From Pseudoalteromonas sp. SMS1 (GTDB lineage Bacteria > Pseudomonadota > Gammaproteobacteria > Enterobacterales > Alteromonadaceae): 64,000 nt of DNA. Location: contig NZ_JAKGBI010000013.1 of NCBI RefSeq assembly GCF_021530565.1, positions 186,001-250,000 of the forward strand, in the 5' to 3' direction. Below are positions 17,808 to 27,609 of this stretch, one piece after another. Position numbers and translations under genes: made by a program. Within the stretch, counting starts at the first letter, position 1, and each line of letters starts with the position of its first letter. The notes under the pieces are model-generated. The model was not told where the DNA came from and ran no database searches. It saw only the letters and a program-made list of their open reading frames with translations.

Positions 17808-18071
17808 CTTAATCACAATATCGGTTATCGGCTTTGAGCAGCACAATAATACTTCACCATCTCGTACAAATGCCAAAGGCTCTTGATTGTAAACTGTTTC
17901 GCCTTTGACTAACTTAGCTCGGCATGCGCCACAATACCCTTCGCGGCATTGGTAAGGTACATCAACATTATTTTGTTCTAAAGTGCAGAGAAGTGAAGGT
18001 GACTGAGCCGCAAATTGCAGCGGCTCATCGTGGTCTTCAATCGTAATCGTCGGTTGTGGCCTTTCTTCCAT
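17799..18071 (-). CDS. yfaE: 2Fe-2S ferredoxin maintaining class Ia ribonucleotide reductase
   Basis: This encodes 90 residues of plant-type [2Fe-2S] ferredoxin with cysteines in CREGYCGACRAKLV and a later cysteine pair in EVLLCCSKP. YfaE supplies electrons to assemble and repair the diiron-tyrosyl cofactor of NrdB in E. coli. Here it follows nrdB directly; stop and start overlap in TAATG, so translation is coupled. The 3' end overlaps the convergent yaeQ-like gene by 9 nt. Confidence 0.92.
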   Translation of the reverse strand: MEERPQPTITIEDHDEPLQFAAQSPSLLCTLEQNNVDVPYQCREGYCGACRAKLVKGETVYNQEPLAFVRDGEVLLCCSKPITDIVIKLT

Positions 18072-19201
18072 TACAGGTCGAAATCACCAAAATCTGATGC
18101 GCTTACTTCTGAATCGATTTGACCAACTAAGTATGAACTGATCTCTGCTTCTTGCGGTGCGACCTGAACATTGTCTGACACTAACCAAGCATTGATCCAA
18201 GGTATAGGATTGCTTTTGTTTTCAAACTGAGCTGGTAACCCTACTGCCGTCATACGTACGTTTGTGATGTATTCTACATATTGACACAAAATATCTTTGT
18301 TAAGCCCAATCATTGAACCATCTTTAAATAGGTATTCAGCCCATTCTTTTTCTTGCTGTGCTGCTTCAACGAACATTTGAATTGCTTCTTGCTCACATTG
18401 GGCTGCGACAATTGACATCTCAGGATCGTCTTTACCTTCTTGCATGATATTTAAAATATGTTGAGTACCAGAAAGGTGAAGCGCTTCATCACGTGCAATT
18501 AGCTTGATAATTTTTGCATTACCTTCCATCAACTCGCGTTCAGCAAATGCAAATGAGCACGCAAAGCTCACATAAAAACGGATCGCTTCAAGAATGTTTA
18601 CCGACATAATGCAAAGGTAAAGTAACTTTTTAAGCTCAAACAAGTTTATGTGTACTGTTTCGCCATTAATGGTGTGTTTGCCTTCACCGTACATGTTATA
18701 AATAGCGACTTTTTCGATTAACTCGTCGTAATACTTTGTTACCGAGTCGGCGCGCTCACTGATTTTTTCGTTTTCAACAATATCATCGAAAATTAGTTCA
18801 GGTTGCTTCGTCACATTACGAATGATGTGCGTGTACGAACGACTGTGGATAGTCTCACTGAATGCCCAAGTCTCAATCCATGTTTCTAACTCAGGAATTG
18901 AAACGATAGGTAGTAAAGCAACATTGGGTGAGCGACCTTGCACACTGTCCAGCAGTGTTTGGTATTTTAGGTTGCTTAAAAATATGTGCTTTTCATGTTC
19001 AGGTAAAGCCTGAAAATCTAGCCTGTCTTTACTTACATCGACTTCTTCAGGACGCCAAAAAAAAGATAATTGCTTTTCAATTAGCTTCTCAAAAATTGGG
19101 TATTTCTGCTGATCATAGCGAGATACATTAACAGATTGGCCAAAAAACATTGGCTCTTTTAGTTGATCATTATGTTTTCTGTTAAACGTAGAATACGACA
19201 T
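18071..19201 (-). CDS. nrdB: Ribonucleoside-diphosphate reductase, class Ia beta subunit
   Basis: This encodes 376 residues, the normal NrdB length. The subunit houses the diiron site and tyrosyl radical that start reduction of ribonucleotides. Iron-ligand motifs are visible: Glu and His with the radical tyrosine in [13 protein letters not shown], and a second pair in [20 protein letters not shown] followed by EALHLSG. I used the ATG at 19201 ([17 protein letters not shown]); the one at 19237 would add 12 residues across a hairpin. The partner nrdA is not upstream, where enterobacteria place it; that space is a gene-free stretch of nearly 1 kb. Confidence 0.95.
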   Translation of the reverse strand: MSYSTFNRKHNDQLKEPMFFGQSVNVSRYDQQKYPIFEKLIEKQLSFFWRPEEVDVSKDRLDFQALPEHEKHIFLSNLKYQTLLDSVQGRSPNVALLPIVSIPELETWIETWAFSETIHSRSYTHIIRNVTKQPELIFDDIVENEKISERADSVTKYYDELIEKVAIYNMYGEGKHTINGETVHINLFELKKLLYLCIMSVNILEAIRFYVSFACSFAFAERELMEGNAKIIKLIARDEALHLSGTQHILNIMQEGKDDPEMSIVAAQCEQEAIQMFVEAAQQEKEWAEYLFKDGSMIGLNKDILCQYVEYITNVRMTAVGLPAQFENKSNPIPWINAWLVSDNVQVAPQEAEISSYLVGQIDSEVSASDFGDFDL

Positions 19202-19225
19202 AAATAATACTCGATACCAAAAATG

Positions 19226-19250
19226 TAGCGGGGTCAAAAGACCTAACCGC
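19226..19250 (-). other. Hairpin in the nrdB leader
   Basis: AGCGGGGTC and GACC...CCGCT pair into a two-part stem (AGCGG/CCGCT and GGTC/GACC) with an AAAA loop, ending 25 nt before the nrdB start codon. It lacks a T tail in either direction. It could shape nrdB translation or be a terminator relic of a lost upstream gene. Confidence 0.45.
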
Positions 19251-20186
19251 TGTAATGTTTACAATTTATCATGATCACAAAGTGATGACTCAGCGTTTTG
19301 CTATGCCGCTGATGGCGCACACAACAGTTCACCTTTTCACTTTGTGTCATCAAACCCAGAGCGTGTGTTTCAGTATACGAATGTATCACAGAATTCGATT
19401 CTACACCGCAAATAAATTTTTCAGATTTAGGCGATTACCGTCTTGACAAATCTTCATAAATAGCAATATCCACGTACTCTACTGATTTCAACAACTGTAA
19501 ATATAACTAATAAATACAACGATTTATGTGTTGTTGAACTTGTTTTTTCGACTATTTAGTTAAGCTTGTGTTTTTACCAATCATCGGAGGATGTTTCATG
19601 CTTTTGAACGTTGCGATGTGGTTAAATACAGCATAGCTAAATTTTTCTATCAATCGACTCGCAGTTTAAAAAAATAGATACTTTTGTGTCGATTTAGATC
19701 CATTCTTTGGTAAGTCTTAGGAAATGTAACCATAAACATTGTGAGAATATACACAGGTAGTAAAACTTAACTCAATATGAGAACTGGCCCAACATCAGTA
19801 GGCTATCAATCGCCATTTTTTGGCCGCACAGTGTTTAAGTGGCATGTGTTCAATTCCATGTAGAAAAACAAATTGGCTGTGTAAGAATACTCTTATAGGG
19901 CGAACCAAAATAAGGCGAACCAAGTTGGCAAAGTGCCAGTTGTCATCTGCTTATTGTGCGCAATGAGTAAGGTTCGGCGAATGAGAGTGTCATCGTGCGA
20001 TATTAAATGTGCCAATTGAAAATGCATTAACGAGTTTGAATCAGGTGTGGGCATCAAACACAATGCTGTGGTTTGCCGAAGCATGTATCAACTTTGAAAC
20101 ATAAATTGGGTATATTAACTCAAGCACGACAATCACAGGGTCCTAAAACGGACTCAACCTAATCTCAACATGAAAGAACAATCAAT
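19251..20186. other. About 0.9 kb without a recognisable gene
   Basis: Between divergent nrdB and the DUF1963 gene. No frame gives a plausible protein and I see no nrdA fragment. It must contain both promoters, but I could not place them or find a clear NrdR box. A small RNA or long leader is possible but not shown. Confidence 0.5.
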
Positions 20187-20975
20187 ATGAGTGTAGAAAC
20201 TGAGATCCAGCAAATTAATGAACAATTGCAACCCTATGCCTTAGAGTACGCGAAAGTGATTCCAACCGCGGTGGAACCTGAACATATATGGAGTAGTAAG
20301 TTTGCAGGCAAACCGTATTGGCCAATGGGAGAAACATATCCATGTAACTCTAGTGGAGCGCCATTGGTTTTATTGGCTCAAATAAACTTTGAAGAAGTAC
20401 CTGCATTGGAGGGGTATCCGACAACGGGCATACTTCAGTTTTTTGTAGAAGATGACGATGAATTGTATGGTATGGATTTTGACGCGTCAGTAGATGAAAC
20501 GCTTAGCAAGCCAGATGGTTATCGTGTTGTTTTCCACAAAGAGGTCATTAAAGATGAGACGATGCTTGAGCAGTGTTTGCCTAGCGCAGCTGTAGACTCT
20601 GATTTTCCCATAGCAAATGAATATTCATTGCAATTTGAGCTGGATAAAGAGCAACCTTCACCTACGGACTATCGATTTGAGAAAATATGTGGAGATGTGT
20701 TCGAAATGGACGAGGCTGTGGGAGAGTATTTATACGACAATTTTGAAAGCATGGGCTCAAAGGTAGGCGGCTATGCACACTTTACCCAAGAAGACCCCAG
20801 AGGGTATGAAAAACCAGATGAGCACTGGATACTATTGTTTCAATTGGACAGTGAAAACGATGAAGGCGTAGAAATTATGTGGGGTGACTGTGGTGTTGCA
20901 AACTTTTTTATTGAGCCAGAAGCCCTGAAGAAAGGGGACTTTTCTCGAGTCTGGTATAATTGGGATTGCAGCTAA
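20187..20975 (+). CDS. DUF1963 (YwqG-like) protein
   Basis: This encodes 262 residues of the YwqG/DUF1963 family: an N-terminal helix, then the family pattern SKFAGKPYWPMGETYP, PLVLLAQINFEEVPALEGYPTTGILQFF, a central variable part and a C-terminal YAHFTQEDPRGYEKPDEHWIL strand region ending in IMWGDCGVANFFIEPEAL. Proteins of this family are cytoplasmic and of unknown function; some occur beside SMI1/KNR4-type immunity genes, but none is adjacent here. The gene stands alone and is closed by a perfect hairpin. Confidence 0.85.
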   Translation: MSVETEIQQINEQLQPYALEYAKVIPTAVEPEHIWSSKFAGKPYWPMGETYPCNSSGAPLVLLAQINFEEVPALEGYPTTGILQFFVEDDDELYGMDFDASVDETLSKPDGYRVVFHKEVIKDETMLEQCLPSAAVDSDFPIANEYSLQFELDKEQPSPTDYRFEKICGDVFEMDEAVGEYLYDNFESMGSKVGGYAHFTQEDPRGYEKPDEHWILLFQLDSENDEGVEIMWGDCGVANFFIEPEALKKGDFSRVWYNWDCS

Positions 20976-20984
20976 CCTTGCATA

Positions 20985-21020
20985 AACAGGTTAAGCCTGA
21001 ATGGATAGGCTTAACCTGTT
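20985..21020. terminator. Bidirectional terminator, perfect 14-bp stem
   Basis: AACAGGTTAAGCCT and AGGCTTAACCTGTT are exact inverted repeats with an 8-nt loop, between two converging genes (DUF1963 and the lipoprotein). Confidence 0.85.
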
Positions 21021-21033
21021 AGCGTGTAAAGGT

Positions 21034-22998
21034 TTAATTACCCCCGCCAGTAACAGACTGAACCGTTACTTCAATCGAGATGTTTTCGTTATTATGGGTG
21101 TAACGCATCATTTTTACAGATTGTAGGTCCGTATTTAAAAATATGCGAACCGACGGACCGTCGTCGTCACTACCATAATTGACTTGCACTCTAGGTTCTT
21201 CGGTAATGTTTTTACGGTCAAATATTGCTACTATGTCACTGGGTGTGTAGCTGATGCCAGAATCAAAGTCGACTGTGCCATCTTGTCCGATGATCACTGT
21301 CCCTCTACTATGGCCGTCTCCTGACACAACATACGTACCTGCAAGTGCAGTCAATGCCGCTAAATTAGGAATATCGTCTTCGCTAGCCTGCACAACAAAT
21401 TGCCCCAATAAACCACCGCCAATAGCAAACAAGTTAATTTCATGGAGTTTGTCATTTAAAACCGCGACTGAATAGTTAAACCCATTTGCTTGATCGCTAT
21501 AAACATATTCATCACCTTCTTTGTCAAAGCTATCTAAGGTAATTTCGTCTCCATTGGATGTATCTGGGTCAACGTCAATGAACAGTTTACCTGAGCTAGA
21601 AAAAGTAAACTGTACTTTTTGTCCATCTGTGTATGCAGAGCCACTCTCACTTAATTTAAATGTAAGGGTGAAAACTTTACTACTGAGCGCGTCTGGCAAC
21701 ATATCATCGGAAGAGTCGTCGTCAGAAGCATCGCTGTCTTTGTAGCCTGGGGTCCACGTGTAGGTGAGATCTGCTGTCACAGTAACACCTGATGTTGAAA
21801 ATGCATACTTTACGCTCACCACGACCTTTTCACTGTTTGCGCTGACGAGACTAAATTCGAGGTTCGTCACGGTGATGCCTTGCGATTCAACCTGGGTTTT
21901 GATTTGCTGCTCAATGGCGTTGATATCTTCGGGGTTTGGTGCAGGGATGTTGTTGACCGTGATGGCAGGAAGCTCAGTTGTAATGCCTGCTGTGGTTGTG
22001 GTTCCTGTAATTGTGAGCGTTGACGTTGTGTCATCATTACCTTGATCGTCATCATTATCTTCATCGTCAGGTAAAAAGCCGTCGGGAATAAAGTCAAAGT
22101 TAAGATCGTCAAGATTTAACCCATTTAGAATGTCTTCTAGCCCTTCTAAAGTCTTTTTAATTTCATCAAGTAAAAAGGTACTACTAATATTACTTGCCAA
22201 GTCAGACACCCCGAAACTGTTCGCATAGTTGGTAATCTGAGTAGATAGGTCACTAATAAATGAATCAGCATTATAAATTGGGTTTTGAAATGCTTTATCG
22301 CCTACCTTGCCATCGAGCTGGTTATCTAAGAAATCTGCTTTCAGGCTATTGAGTATGGCCAAAGCTGGATTATCTTGAGTGGATCCCAGATTTGCTAATG
22401 CGGCCAGTGTCACCGCATAGATACCACCTTGGTCGTTATTGACTGACCCCGCTGCGTTTTCGGAGATGAGCTGTGGGGCTTGCAAGATGCTTTGTAAAGC
22501 AGGCGCCAGCGCTTTTCGAATCTGTTCATTGACTGCGTTAACAGAGCTCGCATCGGTTACATTCGCCGAGACAATTGAGTTTGCAGCGATCTCTGTGAGC
22601 GTGGTGACGCCAATTTGGCTTTGTAAGGTTGATAAGACTGCACGGAGTTTAGTGTCAGCAGGAAGCGGTAAGAATGTCCCTTTAGCTTCGTCAAAATACT
22701 CGGATTCGCTCGTTGGCATCACTTCTATCACAAAGGGGCCTGTTGTACCGGCAGGTATAGTCACAGTTGCACTGCCTGTTTCACCAGTGCTTCCGGTGGC
22801 TCCAGACACAAGTTGATTATTATTTAGCGTAAGTACTTGGATGTCTGCATTTTTAATCAACCCCAGAGATGGAGTGACGGTAATTTGGGTATTTTGCTCT
22901 AAGGGGGCTGGGTCATCATCGTCACTGTTTAAACATCCAGACAGTGACAATAGTGATAATCCCAACACAAGAAATTGCAATGGTTTAATGATGTTCAT
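21034..22998 (-). CDS. Large lipoprotein of unknown function
   Basis: This encodes 654 residues. The N-terminus is a lipoprotein signal with lipobox LSGC (Cys22), followed by an acidic spacer (NSDDDDPAP). Residues about 35-100 look like an Ig-like or carboxypeptidase-regulatory strand domain (GATGSTGETGSATVTIPAG). A helical part follows (about 110-290), then an Asp-rich linker (DDEDNDDDQGNDD), a beta-rich middle and a C-terminal strand region (GTYVVSGDGHSRGTVIIGQD). Asp after the lipidated Cys region would be compatible with inner- or outer-membrane sorting; I cannot decide. No enzyme motif was recognised. It may bind calcium through the Asp-rich loops, which is a guess. Confidence 0.8.
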   Translation of the reverse strand: MNIIKPLQFLVLGLSLLSLSGCLNSDDDDPAPLEQNTQITVTPSLGLIKNADIQVLTLNNNQLVSGATGSTGETGSATVTIPAGTTGPFVIEVMPTSESEYFDEAKGTFLPLPADTKLRAVLSTLQSQIGVTTLTEIAANSIVSANVTDASSVNAVNEQIRKALAPALQSILQAPQLISENAAGSVNNDQGGIYAVTLAALANLGSTQDNPALAILNSLKADFLDNQLDGKVGDKAFQNPIYNADSFISDLSTQITNYANSFGVSDLASNISSTFLLDEIKKTLEGLEDILNGLNLDDLNFDFIPDGFLPDDEDNDDDQGNDDTTSTLTITGTTTTAGITTELPAITVNNIPAPNPEDINAIEQQIKTQVESQGITVTNLEFSLVSANSEKVVVSVKYAFSTSGVTVTADLTYTWTPGYKDSDASDDDSSDDMLPDALSSKVFTLTFKLSESGSAYTDGQKVQFTFSSSGKLFIDVDPDTSNGDEITLDSFDKEGDEYVYSDQANGFNYSVAVLNDKLHEINLFAIGGGLLGQFVVQASEDDIPNLAALTALAGTYVVSGDGHSRGTVIIGQDGTVDFDSGISYTPSDIVAIFDRKNITEEPRVQVNYGSDDDGPSVRIFLNTDLQSVKMMRYTHNNENISIEVTVQSVTGGGN

Positions 22999-23280
22999 AG
23001 CACTTGCCTACAAGGTTAACTTAATCTGTATTGCTATTACATCCAAACAACGAGTCCAATCCTTGTAATTTCTTTGATAATACTATTTTCAATAGCATAA
23101 TGCTGGCATTTGATACTTATCGCATAGTTCTTCCGGCTAAGTTGAAAATGCAGGAGCAAATAGCATCATTGAATGTAGACTAAATTCGAGGGATTTGTAT
23201 GTATACGGCGCTAAAATTACGATTTCTGGTTAATAATTTTAATGATGCAAACTCGATACTGACGTTTGCATCCGATGTGT

Positions 23281-23745
23281 TCACAGTGTGTCAATGCGAT
23301 CGACAATGACATCTCTATTTTTAAATTTACATTTATTGTTTGATAAAACAAGACTATCAATATACCTGCCGGACAAAACTTTGGTGGAGTCTGCGGCCTT
23401 TTTGTCTTTCATAAACAAAATAAAGTTTGAGGTTGCGCTTAACTGCCCTTGATCAGAGAGATAAACGTGAGCAGAAGTAAGTAGGTGTATCGATTTACTT
23501 TTTACCCTTGCTGACTCAAACCTAGTTGCAAGCTCTTTTTGGCCGTTTAGCTCAATACCCAGTTTTTCAACGGTAAAAGTCGCGTCCTCGGTGAATAGGT
23601 CCACATATTGAGAGGTGGTACCTTTGTCTCTTATCTGAGTATATTGATAGAGTGTATCTTCACATAGCTTTTTGGTGTTTTCATTGACTGCCGTTGTGGC
23701 ACTACAGCCCGACAATAACACCAGCGGAAGCATTAGATATTTCAT
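23281..23745 (-). CDS. Small lipoprotein with an NTF2/SnoaL-like domain
   Basis: This encodes 154 residues starting with a lipoprotein signal (MKYLMLPLVLLSGCSATT, lipobox LSGC). The mature part fits the SnoaL/NTF2 fold: LYQYTQIRDKGTTSQYVDLF, TEDATFTVEKLGIELNGQKE, then a long strand LSATSNFILFMKD. Such domains are used as small ligand-binding pockets or enzymes such as ketosteroid isomerase-like proteins. No operon partner other than possibly the small membrane protein upstream at 23784. Confidence 0.75.
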   Translation of the reverse strand: MKYLMLPLVLLSGCSATTAVNENTKKLCEDTLYQYTQIRDKGTTSQYVDLFTEDATFTVEKLGIELNGQKELATRFESARVKSKSIHLLTSAHVYLSDQGQLSATSNFILFMKDKKAADSTKVLSGRYIDSLVLSNNKCKFKNRDVIVDRIDTL

Positions 23746-23783
23746 TGCAGATCCTTATTTTGTTACATGCTTCCAAACGAGCT

Positions 23784-23981
23784 TTATTTTTGCGTATGTT
23801 TACTCTTTTTTTTGCCTAAAACAAACCGGGAAGCGAGCGCGTACACAATGTACACCAAAATCAAAGAGTTTCCGAGCACCAAGATATCCTTGTCTTCAGT
23901 AGACAACCACAACATTGCTAGCGCGGCGATGGCGATAGTTAGGTGAGTGACTAAGGGGTTTGTTTTGCTCTTTTTGCGCAT
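23784..23981 (-). CDS. Small two-segment membrane protein
   Basis: This encodes 65 residues with hydrophobic segments at about 10-25 and 33-52, a basic N-terminus (MRKKSKTN) and a basic C-terminus (GKKKSKHTQK). No family is recognised. It reads in the same direction as the NTF2-like lipoprotein 38 bp downstream. Confidence 0.55.
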   Translation of the reverse strand: MRKKSKTNPLVTHLTIAIAALAMLWLSTEDKDILVLGNSLILVYIVYALASRFVLGKKKSKHTQK

Positions 23982-24220
23982 TATAGACCTACTATAGATA
24001 TGGAACGTGCATTATAAAACGGATTACAGCCTTAAACCAGAACAACACACACAATGGCAAGAAAAGGGGCGGTATAATGGTATATTCAATGCACATAAAA
24101 TTAAGATTGAATACAAGGCTAACTTAAAAATAGTATGCATAACATTGACCTAGAATAATCCAATAAATAAGAGCCAACGCTAAAATTTATGCAAATTGCA
24201 GGGAATTATTTTTAACTGTT

Positions 24221-25798
24221 ATGGTTAAAGCAAAATTAAATACGTTACGAAAATTATTTCGGTTAGATTTGAAAAGGTTAATACTGGTTTTGGCGACATT
24301 TGGTGTGGTGTTTACATCGCTCAATACGCTCATTACGAGTTATCATGTTCACCGTAGCGCGTTCATAAAAGATACATTACACTCGAACCAGGTATATGCG
24401 TCCAAACTGGCACAAGTGACAGAGTTGTTTTTACAATCGGTGAATAGCCAGCTTCATGTCAGTGCGTACCATATATCGACACGGTTTAATGATTTAGCAG
24501 AGGTCCAAAAAGAACTAGAACGGTTAATCAGTCAAACGAACAGTTTTGACTCTCTGGTTGTCGTCGATACTCAAGGGCAGATTATTGCGGTCAAACCGGA
24601 TCTTGATGTATTGGGAAAATCAATTTCTAAATCACAATTAGAAGCAGTAAAAAACCATCAGCCGAAAGTACTCGACCCTTTTGTGTCACCTGCAGGTAAC
24701 TTAATGATTAGCCCAACATACCCGATTGTATCTGAAAACGGTGAGTACATGGGGTTTGTTGCTGGTGGGATATATTTACAAGGTAACACAATACTAAATC
24801 GACTATTGGGTAGGCATCATTATGAAGATGGCTCCTATTTATATGTGGTCGATGGGCAGGCTAGATTACTGTATCACATAGATACCGATAGAGTGGGTGA
24901 CGTGGTGTCGGGTAACAAAGTCATCGCACAAGTGCTGCAAGGCGAAACGGGCGCTTCCGAGTTGATAAATAGTGCAGGTGTTTCAATGATAGCTGGTTTC
25001 GCTCCGATACCTATGACAGGTTGGGGGGTCGTTAGTCAAAGACCAATGTCTTCGATCTTAGACGAATTAGGCACCACTCATAGGAGTGTTATTTATTCAA
25101 GTATCCCTGCAACCATTTTTATTCTCGGGTTGATTTTGATAGCGGGTATTCAAATTGCTAAACCACTAACACGCCTTGCAAAACAGTTGGCTACTTTTGA
25201 TCACGAACATGCAGATACAAATGGTGTTCGCGCTTGGTATTATGAAGCCGCAAATCTAAAACGTACTTTAGTGCGCAGTAACCGCTCGATACAAAAGGTC
25301 ATAAAATCTCTTGATAATGATCGCAAAACCGACAAATTAACATCTTTACATAACCGTTTTTCACTTGAATTTTGGTTAAAAAATGCGATTCATTCCAATT
25401 TGAGTATGTCGGTTTTAGCCATTGATATTGATCATTTTAAGTGTATTAACGATTTGCACGGTCATATGACTGGTGACAAAGTACTAAAAGAAATAGCAAA
25501 TGTGATGAGGCACAACGCCCGTTCTGACGATTTTATTTGTCGCGCTGGTGGCGAGGAGTTTTTAGCGTTTATGCCTAAATTAACGTTACACGAAGCTCTT
25601 GACGCTGCGGAGCGACTTCGGAAAAAAGTCGCAGCGCATACAATGCCAGAAGGTATAAAAGTAACCGTGTCCATTGGTGTATCCGACTGGTCTAGCGGTA
25701 ATGCGTCTATTGAGCAGGCAATTGCGCTTGCGGATAAAGCTTTATATAGAGCGAAACACACAGGTCGCAATAAAAGTTGTCACATTGCATCGGTTTAA
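24221..25798 (+). CDS. Membrane diguanylate cyclase with periplasmic Cache sensor domain
   Basis: This encodes 525 residues that make c-di-GMP from GTP in response to a periplasmic signal. Order: membrane segment about 17-40, dCache-type sensor about 45-285 (FDSLVVVDTQGQIIAVKPD, then SYLYVVDGQARLLYH), membrane segment about 290-312, short HAMP-like linker, and GGDEF domain about 370-525. The active site is GGEEF, and RSDD five residues upstream fits the RxxD inhibitory I-site, so it is probably active and product-inhibited. No linked partner gene. Confidence 0.93.
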   Translation: MVKAKLNTLRKLFRLDLKRLILVLATFGVVFTSLNTLITSYHVHRSAFIKDTLHSNQVYASKLAQVTELFLQSVNSQLHVSAYHISTRFNDLAEVQKELERLISQTNSFDSLVVVDTQGQIIAVKPDLDVLGKSISKSQLEAVKNHQPKVLDPFVSPAGNLMISPTYPIVSENGEYMGFVAGGIYLQGNTILNRLLGRHHYEDGSYLYVVDGQARLLYHIDTDRVGDVVSGNKVIAQVLQGETGASELINSAGVSMIAGFAPIPMTGWGVVSQRPMSSILDELGTTHRSVIYSSIPATIFILGLILIAGIQIAKPLTRLAKQLATFDHEHADTNGVRAWYYEAANLKRTLVRSNRSIQKVIKSLDNDRKTDKLTSLHNRFSLEFWLKNAIHSNLSMSVLAIDIDHFKCINDLHGHMTGDKVLKEIANVMRHNARSDDFICRAGGEEFLAFMPKLTLHEALDAAERLRKKVAAHTMPEGIKVTVSIGVSDWSSGNASIEQAIALADKALYRAKHTGRNKSCHIASV

Positions 25799-25918
25799 TC
25801 TTATTTTTAGGGCCATAAACCGCAAATCATTTACATTCTTTTAGCTTAGGCAATGATCTTTGTCTTAAATGTGGGTAATATGCGCGCCAAACTACATAAC
25901 TATTATTTGGAGCAGTAA

Positions 25919-27325
25919 ATGGGACAACAGTTGAAAGTGCCACACACGCTCGTGCTGTTACTCGGCATGATGGTGGTTGCACTACTTGCTACTTGGGTAG
26001 TACCACAAGGATTTTTTGAGACCAGTGTTACAGAGAGCGGCCGTAAGATGGTTGTTGCTGGAACGTATCAGTTAGTAGAACAAAAAGAATACCTTACTCC
26101 TTGGGATTTACTTACAGCCATTCCAAAGGCATTTGCCCAAGCACAAGATGTTATTTTCTTTGTACTAATTGTGGGTGGTGTATTAAGTATTGCCCGTGCA
26201 ACTGGTACGGTTGATGCACTGATCGGTCGCTTGTTAGAAAAGCACGGCACAAAACCACAGCGTCTTATTTTTATGGTGGTGTTTAGTTTTGCTCTGGCAT
26301 CCAGCACTATCGGCACGGCGGGGGAGTACATACCATTTGTGTTGATTCTGGTTGCATTGTGTAAAGCGATGAAACTTGATGCCATGACTGCGGTTGGTAT
26401 GATTGTTGCCGGTTATGGCATTGGTTACGGTGTGTCAGCATTCAACCCATTCACTGTTTTGATCGCACAGCAAATTGCGGATATCCCTGTTTATTCAGGC
26501 ATTGAGCTCCGTTTAGCTATTTTTATCCCATTTGTACTAATTGGTTTTCATCATGTTTGGAGCTATGCGAAGCGCGTATCTCAAGATCCAAGTAAATCAA
26601 TGATGATAGGGGTACCTTGCCCGTTAGAAGGTCAAGCAAAGCCTAGTTATCCAAAATTGAATAAACGCCATCAAACGATTTTATTTAGTTTCATTGTGAC
26701 GCTCTGTATTGCAGTCTGGGGCATCGCGACTAAAGGTTGGTACCTTTATGAACTAGGTGGTTTGTTCGTTGCCTGGGGCGTTGTAATTGCAATATTAGGA
26801 AAGCTATCTGCTGATGAAACCGCTGAGCGTTTTATTGAGGGTGTTTCTGAGCTTGTTACCACCGCAGTTCTGATAGGTGTTGCTAGAGGTATAGCCCTTA
26901 TCCTAGAGGATGGCCAGATACTACATACGCTTGTCTATGGTATGTCGTCTCCGCTATCGCATGTTGCGGCAGAGATCTCAGCAGTCGGCATGCTTGTAAT
27001 TCAAACTTTCTTGAATACTTTTATTCCGTCTGGTTCAGGGCAAGCATATGTGACGATGCCACTCATGGTTCCGGTAGGTGATTTGGTGGGAGTGCCACGT
27101 CAAGTTGCTGTGCTTGCGTATCAATTTGGAGATGGCTTCTCGAATATGATCATCCCGACTAACGCAGTACTGATGGGTATTCTGGGCATGGCTGGTGTTC
27201 CTTATACACACTGGTTCCGTTTCTGTTTACCGTTAATAGGTAAATTATTGCTCGCTGCGTCTATTGTTTTAGTCCTTGCAGTAAGCTTCGGTTATGGGCT
27301 AGATGTGCAGCCTATTATTGAGTAA
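25919..27325 (+). CDS. YfcC-family transporter
   Basis: This encodes 468 residues with about 12 membrane segments, matching the YfcC/DcuC-related family (MVVALLATWVVPQGFFE near the N-terminus, FLNTFIPSGSGQAYVTMPLM and FGDGFSNMIIPTNAVLMG near the C-terminus). Members are annotated as putative basic amino acid or C4-dicarboxylate transporters; the substrate cannot be fixed here. The start has TGGAG 8 nt upstream. A terminator follows at once, so it is monocistronic. Confidence 0.9.
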   Translation: MGQQLKVPHTLVLLLGMMVVALLATWVVPQGFFETSVTESGRKMVVAGTYQLVEQKEYLTPWDLLTAIPKAFAQAQDVIFFVLIVGGVLSIARATGTVDALIGRLLEKHGTKPQRLIFMVVFSFALASSTIGTAGEYIPFVLILVALCKAMKLDAMTAVGMIVAGYGIGYGVSAFNPFTVLIAQQIADIPVYSGIELRLAIFIPFVLIGFHHVWSYAKRVSQDPSKSMMIGVPCPLEGQAKPSYPKLNKRHQTILFSFIVTLCIAVWGIATKGWYLYELGGLFVAWGVVIAILGKLSADETAERFIEGVSELVTTAVLIGVARGIALILEDGQILHTLVYGMSSPLSHVAAEISAVGMLVIQTFLNTFIPSGSGQAYVTMPLMVPVGDLVGVPRQVAVLAYQFGDGFSNMIIPTNAVLMGILGMAGVPYTHWFRFCLPLIGKLLLAASIVLVLAVSFGYGLDVQPIIE

Positions 27326-27347
27326 ATTGCAAATTTATGTCATTTTG

Positions 27348-27374
27348 AAAGCCGTCTAAAAGACGGCTTTTTTA
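27348..27374 (+). terminator. Rho-independent terminator after the YfcC-family gene
   Basis: AAAGCCGTCT and AGACGGCTTT pair over 10 bp around a 3-nt loop, followed by a run of T, 23 nt after the stop codon. Confidence 0.92.
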
Positions 27375-27609
27375 TATGCTTTTCCCTCATATACACTCAT
27401 TTTTATCTTTATTATTGATGTAAAATACTAAATAAAATATTGATTTATAAGAAACAGCTGTGTTGGTCAGTTGTCTATATATTTGTTATTACTTATTGAT
27501 ATTTTATTGATCTACCTTCATATTTATATTCGGCAATAAAACTAATATTGCTATTTGTATTATTTCCCGTTCATAGTAATAACTATAATTATTAAAAGAT
27601 TGTTAAACG

